From Candidatus Delongbacteria bacterium (GTDB lineage Bacteria; CAIWAD01): a stretch of 64,000 bases of DNA. The DNA is taken from assembly GCA_020634015.1 (NCBI GenBank), contig JACKCN010000008.1, positions 1-64,000 of the forward strand, read 5' to 3'. This document shows, in pieces, positions 1 to 8,064 of the stretch. Both the position numbers and the translations under genes were made by a program. Position 1 is the first letter of the stretch; every line of letters begins with the position of its first letter. The notes under the pieces were generated by a model, which saw only the letters and a list, made by a program, of their open reading frames with translations, was not told the DNA's origin and did no database searches.

Positions 1-1
1 T

Positions 2-79
2 CTTGAACTGGCGCAGGAAAAGCTTGCCGACACGCTCCAGTCCAGCATCAAGCCCTGGGTGATCACTCAGGCGAGTTGA
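2..79 (+). CDS. C-terminal fragment of an unidentified protein cut by the window edge
   Basis: An open frame runs from the window edge to a TGA at 77-79. It encodes about 25 residues rich in Glu, Lys and Leu, ending in WVITQAS. The upstream part is missing, so no family can be assigned. It lies 74 bases before a toxin-antitoxin pair on the same strand and may be unrelated to it. The call rests only on the open frame and plausible codon usage. Confidence 0.35.
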   Translation, partial: LELAQEKLADTLQSSIKPWVITQAS

Positions 80-153
80 CTGCACCAATCATGAAGAATG
101 ACTGCGGAAGGAAAGCACTTGCGAGTATGTCGAGATAGACATATCATCAGCCC

Positions 154-498
154 TTGAGTCGACCGGAGAAACCACTGATCTGGCTGGATGGCGAGCTGAA
201 ATCGCCGCCGTTCACCAAAGCTGCGAGGATCGAAGCGGGCTATCTGCTCAGATTGCTGCAATCCGGGCAACTGCTTGGGCTGCCTCAGTCCAGGCCGATG
301 CCTTCGATCGGAAGGCACTGTCAAGAGCTTCGGATCGTCGATGAGAACAAGACCTGGCGAATGATATACCGACTTGACGAGGATGCGGTCATTCTTGTTC
401 GAATCTTTGCCAAAAAGTCCCAAGTGACACCAAGAGCACAACTTGCTCTGGCGCGCAAGCGACTCGCGGAGTACGACAGAATCAGCAGGGGTGACTGA
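154..498 (+). CDS. HigB/Gp49-like type II toxin
   Basis: This 114-residue protein resembles the phage-derived Gp49-like/HigB family of RelE-fold mRNA interferases, which cut mRNA on the ribosome. Visible family features are the start PLIWLDGELKSPPF, the central strand RMIYRLDEDAVILVRIFAKKSQ and a C-terminal helix ending ARKRLAEYD. The start is TTG at 154; no ATG gives the full family N-terminus. Its stop overlaps the ATG of the downstream HTH gene by one base, the usual toxin-first order of HigBA modules. The pair appears intact. Family assignment is confident; activity is inferred. Confidence 0.85.
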   Translation: MSRPEKPLIWLDGELKSPPFTKAARIEAGYLLRLLQSGQLLGLPQSRPMPSIGRHCQELRIVDENKTWRMIYRLDEDAVILVRIFAKKSQVTPRAQLALARKRLAEYDRISRGD

Positions 499-821
499 TG
501 GACACGCGAAAGAAAAAGCGACTTGAAGCCGCAGGATGGAAGACCGGCAACGCAGCGGACTTCCTGGGTCTGGAACCCGCCGACTCCGCATTCATCGCGA
601 TGAAATTATCTCTGGGCAGCAAGGTGCGGGAGTTGAGGCAGGCAGGCGGCTTGACGCAGTTGGCTCTCGCCAGGCAGATCCAGTCCAGCCAAAGCCGCAT
701 CGCCAAGATGGAGGCCGGTGATCCCGGCGTATCCATGGACCTGCTGATCCGCACCGTACTGGCTCTGGGGGCATCGCAGGACCAGATCGCCCGATTCCTG
801 AAGAGCCGCAAGACTTCGTGA
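498..821 (+). CDS. HigA-like antitoxin, XRE helix-turn-helix
   Basis: A 107-residue protein with a C-terminal XRE-type HTH: residues around 40-95 contain KVRELRQAGGLTQLALARQI followed by a recognition-helix pattern SSQSRIAKME. Antitoxins of this group bind the partner toxin and repress their own operon. The N-terminal segment (WKTGNAADFLGLEPADSAFI) is typical of antitoxins paired with Gp49-like toxins. It is translationally coupled to the upstream toxin by a one-base overlap. Confidence 0.87.
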   Translation: MDTRKKKRLEAAGWKTGNAADFLGLEPADSAFIAMKLSLGSKVRELRQAGGLTQLALARQIQSSQSRIAKMEAGDPGVSMDLLIRTVLALGASQDQIARFLKSRKTS

Positions 822-866
822 TCCGGGACGATGCTCCGTCCATCGCGAGTTCCGAACCTGCTCGCG

Positions 867-1122
867 TCAACGACTGCGATACACATTCTTCCTGTTGCCC
901 ACTCTGACGACGATCACCAACAGCTTCTGATCTGTGGATGATTCGGTATTGGCCCTGGCGAATACGCCAGCGATCCTGTCCCGACGGTCGCTCACACCCC
1001 GGTCCTCGCGGGCTCTCCGTCAGGGGGGCGATGCGTTCGAGGATCCGTGCGACATCTCGCTTGGGAAACGCTCTATGATCCTTGGCGACGGACTGGCGGA
1101 AGACAAACCTGTAGCTTGCCAT
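867..1122 (-). pseudogene. Frameshifted RelE/ParE family toxin
   Basis: Read on the minus strand from the ATG at 1122, the first 60 or so residues (MASYRFVFRQSVAKD, then a helix with ARILERI, then RIRQGQYRIIH) match the RelE/ParE ribonuclease fold. The frame is then lost near 931-937. The expected last strand, KLLVIVVRVGNRKNVYRSR, reads in the +1 frame and stops at TGA 867-869. A loss of about five bases, or gain of one, explains this. A short frame ending DKAL just upstream may be the tail of a lost antitoxin, but that is weak. No intact partner is visible. Confidence 0.75.
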
Positions 1123-1128
1123 GGGCCA

Positions 1129-1613
1129 TCAGATCCTAGAGCGCTTTGTCGGGATGCTCCTGGATTGAATCCTCCTGGCCGAGGTTGACGCTCTGATGTC
1201 ATGACGTCAAGGCGCTATTCATCATTGCTCAATTCTTCCAGAAGTGGGTGTCCAGTTTTTCAAGCAAGCAGTCGTGGCGTGGTCGGCAAGATCCTCAACT
1301 CCAATCCGACAGCACAATCAGAACATTCATCACTCGCCGATACTCGCCCCGCAACCTGATTGCTCATCCGAGGAGTGCCACATTGGGCGCAGTATACCAA
1401 GACGTCAAGTATTCCTGACATCCCACCAATGAAGATCAAGTCCTTCATCAGCCTGGCATTGTGTACATGGCAAGCGATTCCATACTCTAGCGGCCAGTTT
1501 GAAGACTGTGATACGTCTGTGGCCACTTCCGATGGAGAGGGCCCGACCGGGAATGGAATTCTTCAACGTGACTCTGCGATTGGACATCCTGCGCCAATGA
1601 CTTACCATTCGCC
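1129..1613. other. Region without a recognisable gene between two damaged toxin genes
   Basis: I find no open frame here with a recognisable family, in either direction. Composition is less GC-biased than in the flanking housekeeping genes. The only suggestive piece is a short minus-strand frame just upstream of the broken RelE-like gene, which could be a decayed antitoxin. Confidence 0.4.
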
Positions 1614-1927
1614 ATGCGGTTCGTAGAAACCCCGGTTTTCACTCGCCGCTTGAAAGCAATGATGAAGATGACTATCGGGCACTTCAGATTGCATTGCTGC
1701 TTGCGCCCGAGCGGGGCAAGTTGATTCAGGATTCCGGTGGACTCCGCAAATTCCGGTGGTCTGGATCCGGCCGTGGCAAGCGGGGTGGAGTTCGCGTGAT
1801 CTACTACTGGGCCAAAGACCAGCAAACAGTCTATCTGCTTCTGATCTACGCCAAGAACGAACAGGAAGAGCTGAGTGCGTCGCAGCTGGGCATTCTCCGA
1901 ATCCTGATTCGGGAGGGACTTGAATGA
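1614..1927 (+). pseudogene. HigB-like toxin (RelE fold) with a one-base deletion
   Basis: The frame starting at ATG 1614 gives MRFVETPVFTRRL, the typical start of HigB-2/RelE-type toxins. It then shifts at about 1651-1653. The rest (ESNDEDDYRALQIALLLAP, then GGLRKFRW, GRGKRGGVRVIYYW, YLLLIYAKNEQ) reads in the next frame and stops at 1927, overlapping the antitoxin ATG. Restoring one G, so that TTGAAAGC becomes TTGGAAAGC, reconstructs a full-length protein of about 104 residues. It is therefore probably a recently inactivated toxin, or a single-base sequence error. Translation from an internal ATG at 1694 would lack the first strand and helix. Confidence 0.8.
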
Positions 1928-2214
1928 AGAAGGGTGATTTCGAAGAACTGGTCCTGAGTGTCCAGCAAGCAGGCGAGATCCGTCGCGGGGAAGCTCGGCC
2001 ATCGCGCGTGCACACATTCAAGCCGGTGGACATCAAGTCGATTCGTGCTCGATTGGGCAAATCCCAACCTGAGTTTGCCCAGATGATCGGTGTCAGTGTG
2101 GGCACCCTGCGCAACTGGGAGCAAGGACGAAGAATACCCGATGGACCCGCAATGGCTTTGTTGAAGGTCGCGGCCAAGCATCCTGAAATCGTCGCGGCTG
2201 CGCTGGCATCGTGA
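1924..2214 (+). CDS. HigA-type HTH antitoxin
   Basis: A 96-residue XRE-family protein. The N-terminus (MKKGDFEELVLSVQQAGEI) and the HTH around residues 40-80 (IRARLGKSQPEFAQMIGVSV, then TLRNWEQGRR) are characteristic of antitoxins paired with HigB-2-like toxins. The ATG overlaps the toxin stop by four bases. The antitoxin is intact although the toxin reading frame is broken. It probably autorepresses the operon; no operator was identified with confidence. Confidence 0.87.
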   Translation: MKKGDFEELVLSVQQAGEIRRGEARPSRVHTFKPVDIKSIRARLGKSQPEFAQMIGVSVGTLRNWEQGRRIPDGPAMALLKVAAKHPEIVAAALAS

Positions 2215-2339
2215 CGACCAGAACAAGCATCTGTCCAGCCAATACAATGTCGGCCTGATACTGCATTTCCGGATTGGGTCGTGAGAAATCAGGCGCAGTC
2301 AGAAATCACTTGAGCTGTATGCATTGGAAAGGCATATAC

Positions 2340-2546
2340 ATGCATATGAGAACGACCCTGAACATCGACAGCCAGCTTCTGGAACAGGCCTCCAGGCTGA
2401 CGGGCATCCGCGAGAAAACGTCCCTGGTGCGTCTGGGGCTGGAAGCCTTGATCTCCCTTGAAAGTGCACGCCGCCTGGCGGCCCTTGGAGGATCCGAACC
2501 GGACGCGTTGGCTCCTTCACGCAGGCGCTCCGGAAGCCCCGCGTGA
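2340..2546 (+). CDS. vapB: VapB-like antitoxin
   Basis: A 68-residue protein starting MHMRTTLNIDSQLLEQAS, the N-terminal DNA-binding strand and helix typical of the VapB family that pairs with PIN toxins (compare MRTTLNIDD starts). The C-terminal Arg-rich tail would wrap the toxin. The start at 2340 is chosen because GGAAAGG at 2326-2332 lies seven bases upstream; the ATG at 2346 is the alternative. It overlaps the toxin gene by four bases (GTGA). Confidence 0.85.
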   Translation: MHMRTTLNIDSQLLEQASRLTGIREKTSLVRLGLEALISLESARRLAALGGSEPDALAPSRRRSGSPA

Positions 2547-2905
2547 TTCTGGTGGATACATCCATCTGGATCGACCATCTCCGCCAGGGCGACGAGCAGT
2601 TGGTGGAACTGCTCAATTCAGGGCTGGTATTGGGTCATCCACTGGTCCTGGGTGAGCTCGCTTGTGGCAACCTGCGCAATCGGCAGGAACTGCTTGGCTT
2701 GCTGAAGACACTCCCTCAAGCGCGCACGACGGAGACCGACGAAACGCTCCATTTTCTTGAAACTGCAAAGCTGTTCGGTCTGGGCCTTGGCTGGGTGGAT
2801 GTGAGCCTTCTGGCCTCGGCGCAGCTGACGGGGTGTCAACTGCTGACCCGGGACAGGACGCTAGCCCGGGCAGCAACACGGCTTGGATCGGCTGGTTCAA
2901 TGTAG
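2543..2905 (+). CDS. vapC: VapC-like PIN-domain ribonuclease toxin
   Basis: This 120-residue PIN-domain protein carries the acidic metal-binding residues of VapC toxins: D5 in MILVDTSIWIDH, E38 in GELACG, D86 in GWVDVSLLA, and D104 in LTRDRTLA. Such enzymes cleave tRNA or rRNA when their antitoxin is degraded. It starts with GTG inside the end of the VapB gene. It ends three bases before the convergent secreted-protein gene at 2909. All catalytic positions are present, so it is probably functional. Confidence 0.9.
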   Translation: MILVDTSIWIDHLRQGDEQLVELLNSGLVLGHPLVLGELACGNLRNRQELLGLLKTLPQARTTETDETLHFLETAKLFGLGLGWVDVSLLASAQLTGCQLLTRDRTLARAATRLGSAGSM

Positions 2906-2908
2906 ACC

Positions 2909-4054
2909 TCAGGGCAAAAGCACCACCGAGCGTGTCTGCCTTTCGCCCGCCTGTTCCAGTCCTACCATGTACACACCCCCCGCAAGCCCCGCCGCATCGA
3001 AGGTGACCTGGTGCTCGCCCGCCGGCAGCGGGCCGTCCACCAGGCGGCGCACGGGCTGGCCCAGCAGGTTGTAGACCGAGAGCGAGACGCGTCCGTCGCG
3101 CTCCAGACGGAAGGGGATCACGGTGCTGGGGTTGAAGGGGTTGGGGAAACTCGGCTGCAGCAGCATGCCGCGGGGGTTCGCCTCGGGGGCGGGCAGCCAG
3201 GTCTGGCTGTTGACGCCCGTGATCCGCCGCAGGCTGCGCGGGGCGTAGTCCGAGATGTACAGTGTGTCGCCCGTGGCGCTGGCCACGATGCCGTTGGGGC
3301 TGCTGAAAGTGGCCGTCTCGATGGGGCCATCGGCCTGTCCCTGAGTGCCCGACCCGGCCCAGACCTCGGCTCCGCTGCCGTCCAGCGCCACCCGGTAGAT
3401 CTTCTGGCGCTGGAAAGCCGTCGCGTAGATGTAGTCCCCGCCCAGCGCGATGAAGCCCAGCCAGCCCGGGATGTCGGCGATGGTGCTGACATTGCCATCG
3501 GGCAGCACCTTGATGATGGTGCCGTTGTCGAAGTTGCCGATGTAGACATTGCCCTCGGCGTCCTTCTGCAGCCCCACCGGGCTGCTGGCGGGCGGGCCGA
3601 CCATCCAGTCGATCAGGGTGCCGTCGGGCAGGCGCTTGCTGATCTTGTGCTGCGAGTACTGGGCGATCAGCAGGCTGCCGTCATCCAGCTCAAGCACGCC
3701 GCTGGGGCCGCTGATGCTCTCCACCAGCAGGCTGTTGTTGCCTTCGGGGCTCACGCGCATCACGGTGTTTCCGTGGGCGTTGGGCACCAGAAGGTAGCCT
3801 TCATGGTCGAAGCTGATGCCGTTGGGCCAGTCCAGGCTGTCGGCGAATTCGCTCACCACCCCGTCCGGAGTGATCTTCGTGACCACCGTCCCGTAGTACC
3901 AGGATGCGTAGACATTGCCCTGGGCATCCAGCGCCAGGCCATCGTTGAAGGGCTGGGACCCGGGAACGACGGTCTCGACGGTCTGGGCCCGGGCATTGGC
4001 GATCAGACATACTGAAAACAGAAGCCGAAGGGCTTCCTTGAGGCTGAAAGGCAT
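2909..4054 (-). CDS. Secreted NHL/SMP-30-like beta-propeller with C-terminal sorting domain
   Basis: A 381-residue exported protein. It has an N-terminal signal peptide (about residues 1-23, ending ANARA). Repeated propeller blades follow, with phrases such as LALDAQGNVYASWY, GISFDHEGYLLVPN and GLQKDAEGNVYIGNFDNGT. The C-terminal 75 residues begin PSFPNPFNPSTVIPF and contain LSVYNLLGQPVRRL, the FlgD-like/type IX-type sorting module. The ATG at 4054 has AGGAG upstream and gives the signal peptide; longer frames upstream do not. It may be the last gene of the copper cluster, but a 166-base gap to the TonB receptor leaves that open. Ligand unknown. Confidence 0.85.
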   Translation of the reverse strand: MPFSLKEALRLLFSVCLIANARAQTVETVVPGSQPFNDGLALDAQGNVYASWYYGTVVTKITPDGVVSEFADSLDWPNGISFDHEGYLLVPNAHGNTVMRVSPEGNNSLLVESISGPSGVLELDDGSLLIAQYSQHKISKRLPDGTLIDWMVGPPASSPVGLQKDAEGNVYIGNFDNGTIIKVLPDGNVSTIADIPGWLGFIALGGDYIYATAFQRQKIYRVALDGSGAEVWAGSGTQGQADGPIETATFSSPNGIVASATGDTLYISDYAPRSLRRITGVNSQTWLPAPEANPRGMLLQPSFPNPFNPSTVIPFRLERDGRVSLSVYNLLGQPVRRLVDGPLPAGEHQVTFDAAGLAGGVYMVGLEQAGERQTRSVVLLP

Positions 4055-4220
4055 GTGCGACTCCTGTGTGTGGACGGACGGTTCAGGAAACCATGTCATG
4101 TTTCCGCGTCTCGCACGAACAAGGTGTTGCACAATGTCTGTTGCCAGCCGGAAGCCACGTATGGCTTGTCGGCGTGCCGAAGTGGTCCGACGAAGGGGCA
4201 GAAGGAGACCTTGCGGCGGA

Positions 4221-6455
4221 TCAGAGTGTGCTGCTGCCGCTGTATTCCAGCCGGATATGCAGCGTGCGACCCGGGCGCAGGGCGCTGCCCCAGTCCGTGG
4301 CTTCCTGATAGCGGCGATCGAGAAGATTGTCCACCGCAAGTGACAGATGCAGTCGGGAACTGGCCTTCAGATCAACGCGGCTTTGCAGGACCGCGAATCC
4401 GGGGCGTGGGTCTTCCTGCCCCAATCGGCTGGGGTGGTCGCGCGCGCCCGCACCCCGCAACTCCAGCAGCCAGCTCCAGCGTGTCCGCTCATGATTCAGC
4501 GAGATCCGGCCACTCAACGGAGTCATGTCGGGCAGGGGGTCGCCATCCTCATCACGCCAGCCACGCTGCAGAGTTCCGCTGCCCTGAAGATTCCAGTGAG
4601 CAAGCAACTCGCGTCGCAGATGCAGATCGACACCCTGCAGGTGGGCACGACCACTGTTGGCACTGCGCTTCCAGCCACGGGCGAAGGGCACGGGCACTTC
4701 CCCGGGATCGGGCAGTCCTGTGATCCAGTTCAGCATTTCGCTGCGCCAGGCAGTGAGCCGGATGTCCAGTGGCCCGGGTTTCCACGCGGTACGCCATTCC
4801 AGTTGCACGCTCTGTTCTGGCTTGAGCAATGGGTCGCCCGAGTGGAGGTAGCCATCGGACGCGACATACAGGTAGTAGCCGAAGGCTTCTGTCGTGCTGG
4901 GCGCCCGCTGACTCCAGCCCAGGCTCAGACCCGTTTCCAGGGTTGGCTGCACTTCCCAGTCCAGAACCAGCCCCAGACTGGCGGGACAGTCGCTGCGCCT
5001 CGAAGGTGCTCCGGGCTGGCTGAGCTGCAGCTGGCGCACACCCTGGCTGTTCAGGGCCTCCATCCGGGCCAGTTCCAGCCGGCCATTGATGCTGGCACGC
5101 AGCGTTCCGCGCACCTGCAGCAGTTCCGCCCACAGTGCCACACTTTGATTGCGCACGTCCGGCCAGGTGAGCAGGAACATCGGGGTCGCATTCGCGGGGC
5201 GCATCAGCATGTCCGCATGGGCGTGCGTGTTCAGTACTTCCAGCCTCAGAGTCAACTGCCTCGCTCCGCCCGCCGCGCCCATTGCCTGCAGACTGGCTCC
5301 GCTGCTGCGGGTATGGCCCGGCATGTCCATGTGCATGCCCATGAGTAGCTCGTCCCGGCCGCTGTCGTCCATCCAGTGATCCACTCGGTTGTGATACAGC
5401 TTCCATTCCAGTGTCGCCGGAAGGGCATTCGGCAGAGCATGCCTGCCGCTGAGGACCGCCGCACGGTATCTGGCGTGCCCCACATCCATGGGCAGGGCGG
5501 CATATCCGATGTCCCAGCCGTCGTCACCCTGCAGCAGCAGATCCAGTTCGCTTCGTGTGGACGGACGCAGGCGCAGACTGGCGTAGGCATCCACCCTGCG
5601 ATGACCGCTGTGGGGCTCCTCGCCCTCGGGGCTGAGATAGTTTCCCGCTTCCTCAAAGGAGGAGTGGATGCGAAGCGCACTGCGCGGACGGCTCAGCTCC
5701 ATGGCCAGGGAGCTGCCCGCCCGGTTCAGCGCATCGGCGGCCCCCAGGCTGAGATGGTGACGCAACAGGGGTTCGGGACTGAAGTGCGCCGGCAGATGAT
5801 GCAGCTCGATGCTGCCACCCATGCTGCTGCCCAGTCGGCTGTCGAAACCGCCCTGTCGCACGATTGCCCGGTCCACCGCTTCCAGATCCAGATAGCTGGT
5901 CACCGGGTCCATCCGGTCGGTGCAGGCCCCGTGCACCACCATGCCGTCCACGCGCAACTGCAGGCGTGACGCACTCAGCCCGCGGATCACGGGGTCCGGG
6001 GCAAACGCCCCACGGCGGATCAGACTGATGCCTTCCACCTGCTCCAGGGCCTGCTCCGTGGTGAATGCCCGCTGTCGTTCCTGCTGGAAGCGGGATTCCT
6101 CGGCACCTGGCGCCGGGCCCATCACAACCAGAGTCTCCAGGCTGAGCAACCGGGGCTCCAGCCGGATCCGCATCGTGTCACCCATCGCGGGCAAGGGCAG
6201 ACTCCGGCTCGCATAGGCAATATGGGTCACGAGCAGATGGTCGGTGCCTGGAGGAATCTCCAGCACGAATCGCCCATCGTCTCCGGTGCTGCCCGCGGGT
6301 TGATTGCCGGGCCAGATCAGGTGTGCGCCAGTGATCGGACGGGCATCGCGAGCGTCCAGGATCTGGCCGCGAACAACTGGGGAGCCTGGGCTGGGCGGCG
6401 CGGCCAGAAGCCACGCCGCCAGCACCGGAGCCCACCCATGCAGTGGGAGTTTCAT
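4221..6455 (-). CDS. TonB-dependent outer-membrane receptor, probably for copper (OprC/NosA-like)
   Basis: A 744-residue receptor: signal peptide, a CarboxypepD_reg-like domain (about 28-100), a plug (about 105-220) and a 22-strand barrel ending in an aromatic-rich tail. The plug contains PVIRGLSASRLQLRVDGM followed by HGACTDRMDP, giving C178-x3-M182. The barrel contains VDHWMDD (H360-x-M362) and a Met/His run at 372-381. CxxxM plus HxM is the copper site described for OprC of Pseudomonas. The next gene upstream in the operon is a Met/His-rich lipoprotein, 11 bases away. Copper as ligand is inference from these motifs; the TonB receptor call is firm. Confidence 0.88.
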   Translation of the reverse strand: MKLPLHGWAPVLAAWLLAAPPSPGSPVVRGQILDARDARPITGAHLIWPGNQPAGSTGDDGRFVLEIPPGTDHLLVTHIAYASRSLPLPAMGDTMRIRLEPRLLSLETLVVMGPAPGAEESRFQQERQRAFTTEQALEQVEGISLIRRGAFAPDPVIRGLSASRLQLRVDGMVVHGACTDRMDPVTSYLDLEAVDRAIVRQGGFDSRLGSSMGGSIELHHLPAHFSPEPLLRHHLSLGAADALNRAGSSLAMELSRPRSALRIHSSFEEAGNYLSPEGEEPHSGHRRVDAYASLRLRPSTRSELDLLLQGDDGWDIGYAALPMDVGHARYRAAVLSGRHALPNALPATLEWKLYHNRVDHWMDDSGRDELLMGMHMDMPGHTRSSGASLQAMGAAGGARQLTLRLEVLNTHAHADMLMRPANATPMFLLTWPDVRNQSVALWAELLQVRGTLRASINGRLELARMEALNSQGVRQLQLSQPGAPSRRSDCPASLGLVLDWEVQPTLETGLSLGWSQRAPSTTEAFGYYLYVASDGYLHSGDPLLKPEQSVQLEWRTAWKPGPLDIRLTAWRSEMLNWITGLPDPGEVPVPFARGWKRSANSGRAHLQGVDLHLRRELLAHWNLQGSGTLQRGWRDEDGDPLPDMTPLSGRISLNHERTRWSWLLELRGAGARDHPSRLGQEDPRPGFAVLQSRVDLKASSRLHLSLAVDNLLDRRYQEATDWGSALRPGRTLHIRLEYSGSSTL

Positions 6456-6466
6456 CGTCCGTCGCC

Positions 6467-7279
6467 TCAGAATTCGAAAGTGAACACGGCGTTGCCAATC
6501 TGGCCCAGCTGACTGTCTTCGAATGTGAATGTGAGCTGCCAGTCACCGGTCATGTTCAGTCCGACGACACCGTCATAGCGACCTGCGGCCAGATGCACGG
6601 GGGCCACATTTCCATTGCTCCCGTGACCCATCGAGGGCATCAGCGTGGTCAGCGTGGTCGTCAGATTCTCCACGGGAGGAAAGGACATCATGCTCGCGCG
6701 CTTCGCCACCCAGAGGGTCACCGGGTTCTGCCCCACGATGGGGTGCTCCAGTCCGTCCAGCGAAATGAAGTAGCCGACCGTATCGCCGTTGGCCACATGG
6801 GTGAAGCTTTTCTGCCAGGGCGTGCTGTGCACGGTCACCGCGGGGAACGCGAATTCCACGGGGTCGCCGGTCGCGGGGTCCAGCTGCAGGCCCAGATCCC
6901 AGGTGCCCATGGGTCCCGAGGCCATGATGAACATCACACGGCCCCGGTAGAGACCCGGATGGTCGGCCAGTTCTTCCATGGCCCCCACCGGACAGCTGTG
7001 CTGCATCTCGCTCATGTGCATCATGGGTATCAGGGTCAGACTGGCACCCGTCAACGGCTGGCCCTCGTGCAGGATGCGGATCGTCAACTCGTTGTCACCG
7101 GTGCCCAGGGCGTCCGTCGTGTAGCAGGCGAATGTGTCGCTGCCCAGTGTGGTGTCGGCCACCATGGTCAGTTCGTCCAGAGGATTGCTGCTGGCTGCGG
7201 GATCGTCGTCGGAATCGCAGGCCTGAAAGAGCATGCCCAGAGAAAGAAGTGGCAACAGACGCAGAATCAGAGGGTACAT
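6467..7279 (-). CDS. Met/His-rich periplasmic lipoprotein, YtkA/FixH-like, putative copper binding
   Basis: A 270-residue predicted lipoprotein (lipobox around LFQAC, C21) with two immunoglobulin-like segments. Residues 86-97 contain PMMHMSEMQHSCP, a dense set of soft-metal ligands, and a second Met/His cluster (MPSMGHG) lies later. The phrase NELTIRILHEGQPLTGASL resembles YtkA/FixH-type domains found with copper proteins. It lies immediately upstream of the copper-type TonB receptor in the same transcription unit. A role in passing or scavenging copper in the envelope is inferred. Confidence 0.72.
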   Translation of the reverse strand: MYPLILRLLPLLSLGMLFQACDSDDDPAASSNPLDELTMVADTTLGSDTFACYTTDALGTGDNELTIRILHEGQPLTGASLTLIPMMHMSEMQHSCPVGAMEELADHPGLYRGRVMFIMASGPMGTWDLGLQLDPATGDPVEFAFPAVTVHSTPWQKSFTHVANGDTVGYFISLDGLEHPIVGQNPVTLWVAKRASMMSFPPVENLTTTLTTLMPSMGHGSNGNVAPVHLAAGRYDGVVGLNMTGDWQLTFTFEDSQLGQIGNAVFTFEF

Positions 7280-7485
7280 GGGAGGTGTTCCTTTCCAGAG
7301 AGAAGGGGAGTGCAGGCAGCCGCGCGGGCGTCAGGCGCGAACCTGCCGCATCCATCGCGGTGCCATGTGCGAATCGTTTCGATCCAACCGGCGTGGAAAT
7401 GGCGTCACGAACGCGGAGAGCCATCCGACGATCCGCGCTGACGCAGGAAACCGGTCAAGTCAGAACCATGGTGTGGAAAGGGGGA

Positions 7486-7875
7486 TCAGGAGGGCGGTGA
7501 GGGCTGCGCGGGCAACGCGCGTGAAAGATGATTGGCGCTGGATGGAAACTCGAACCGTGTGCTCCGCGGGGCAGCCAGGGCGGGCCCGGCAGCGGGCAGC
7601 AGCATGGCGGAATAGCTTGGCGCGGGACTCTCGAACTCGCGTGTGTGCGCCTTCTGGCATCCGCAGCTGATCTCGTGAAGATTGCGCGGGTTGAGGCAGG
7701 AATCGGCTGCATCGGGGTGCTGGCTGCAGGCGCAGCCACAGTTGCAGTGCGGCATCCCGGCCTGAGTACCGTGGTGAATCGAGACTCGCGGCAGCCCCGT
7801 GTTGCCCAGCTGCAGGCCGAAGCACACCAGCAGCAGACAATGGAACAGGATGCGCAGAATCGAGCGGATCGGCAC
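7486..7875 (-). CDS. Small Cys/His-rich exported or membrane-anchored protein
   Basis: A 129-residue protein starting at GTG 7875, chosen because AAAGGAG sits nine bases upstream on the minus strand. It has one hydrophobic segment (about 5-24). Residues 40-73 follow, with seven cysteines (44, 46, 48, 50, 60, 71, 73) in GMPHCNCGCACSQH and ISCGCQ. No family is recognised. The Cys spacing suggests metal binding, which fits its place as first gene of the unit containing the copper-type receptor and Met-rich lipoprotein. The C-terminal 50 residues are low complexity and may be disordered. Confidence 0.55.
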   Translation of the reverse strand: MPIRSILRILFHCLLLVCFGLQLGNTGLPRVSIHHGTQAGMPHCNCGCACSQHPDAADSCLNPRNLHEISCGCQKAHTREFESPAPSYSAMLLPAAGPALAAPRSTRFEFPSSANHLSRALPAQPSPPS

Positions 7876-8064
7876 GGTGTTGGACTCCTTTGGCAACGGG
7901 CACGGCCCGCAAAGCGGCTGCAGTTTACTCAGACACCGCAGGAGAATCAACCATCGCCTCCCGTTGACCCACCACAGCCCGTCAAGAGCTTTGATACCTT
8001 GCGCGCACCCGGCGTCCGCAACTCACCCATCGACGGACTGTCCGGCCATCAGCGAGGAGTGTTC

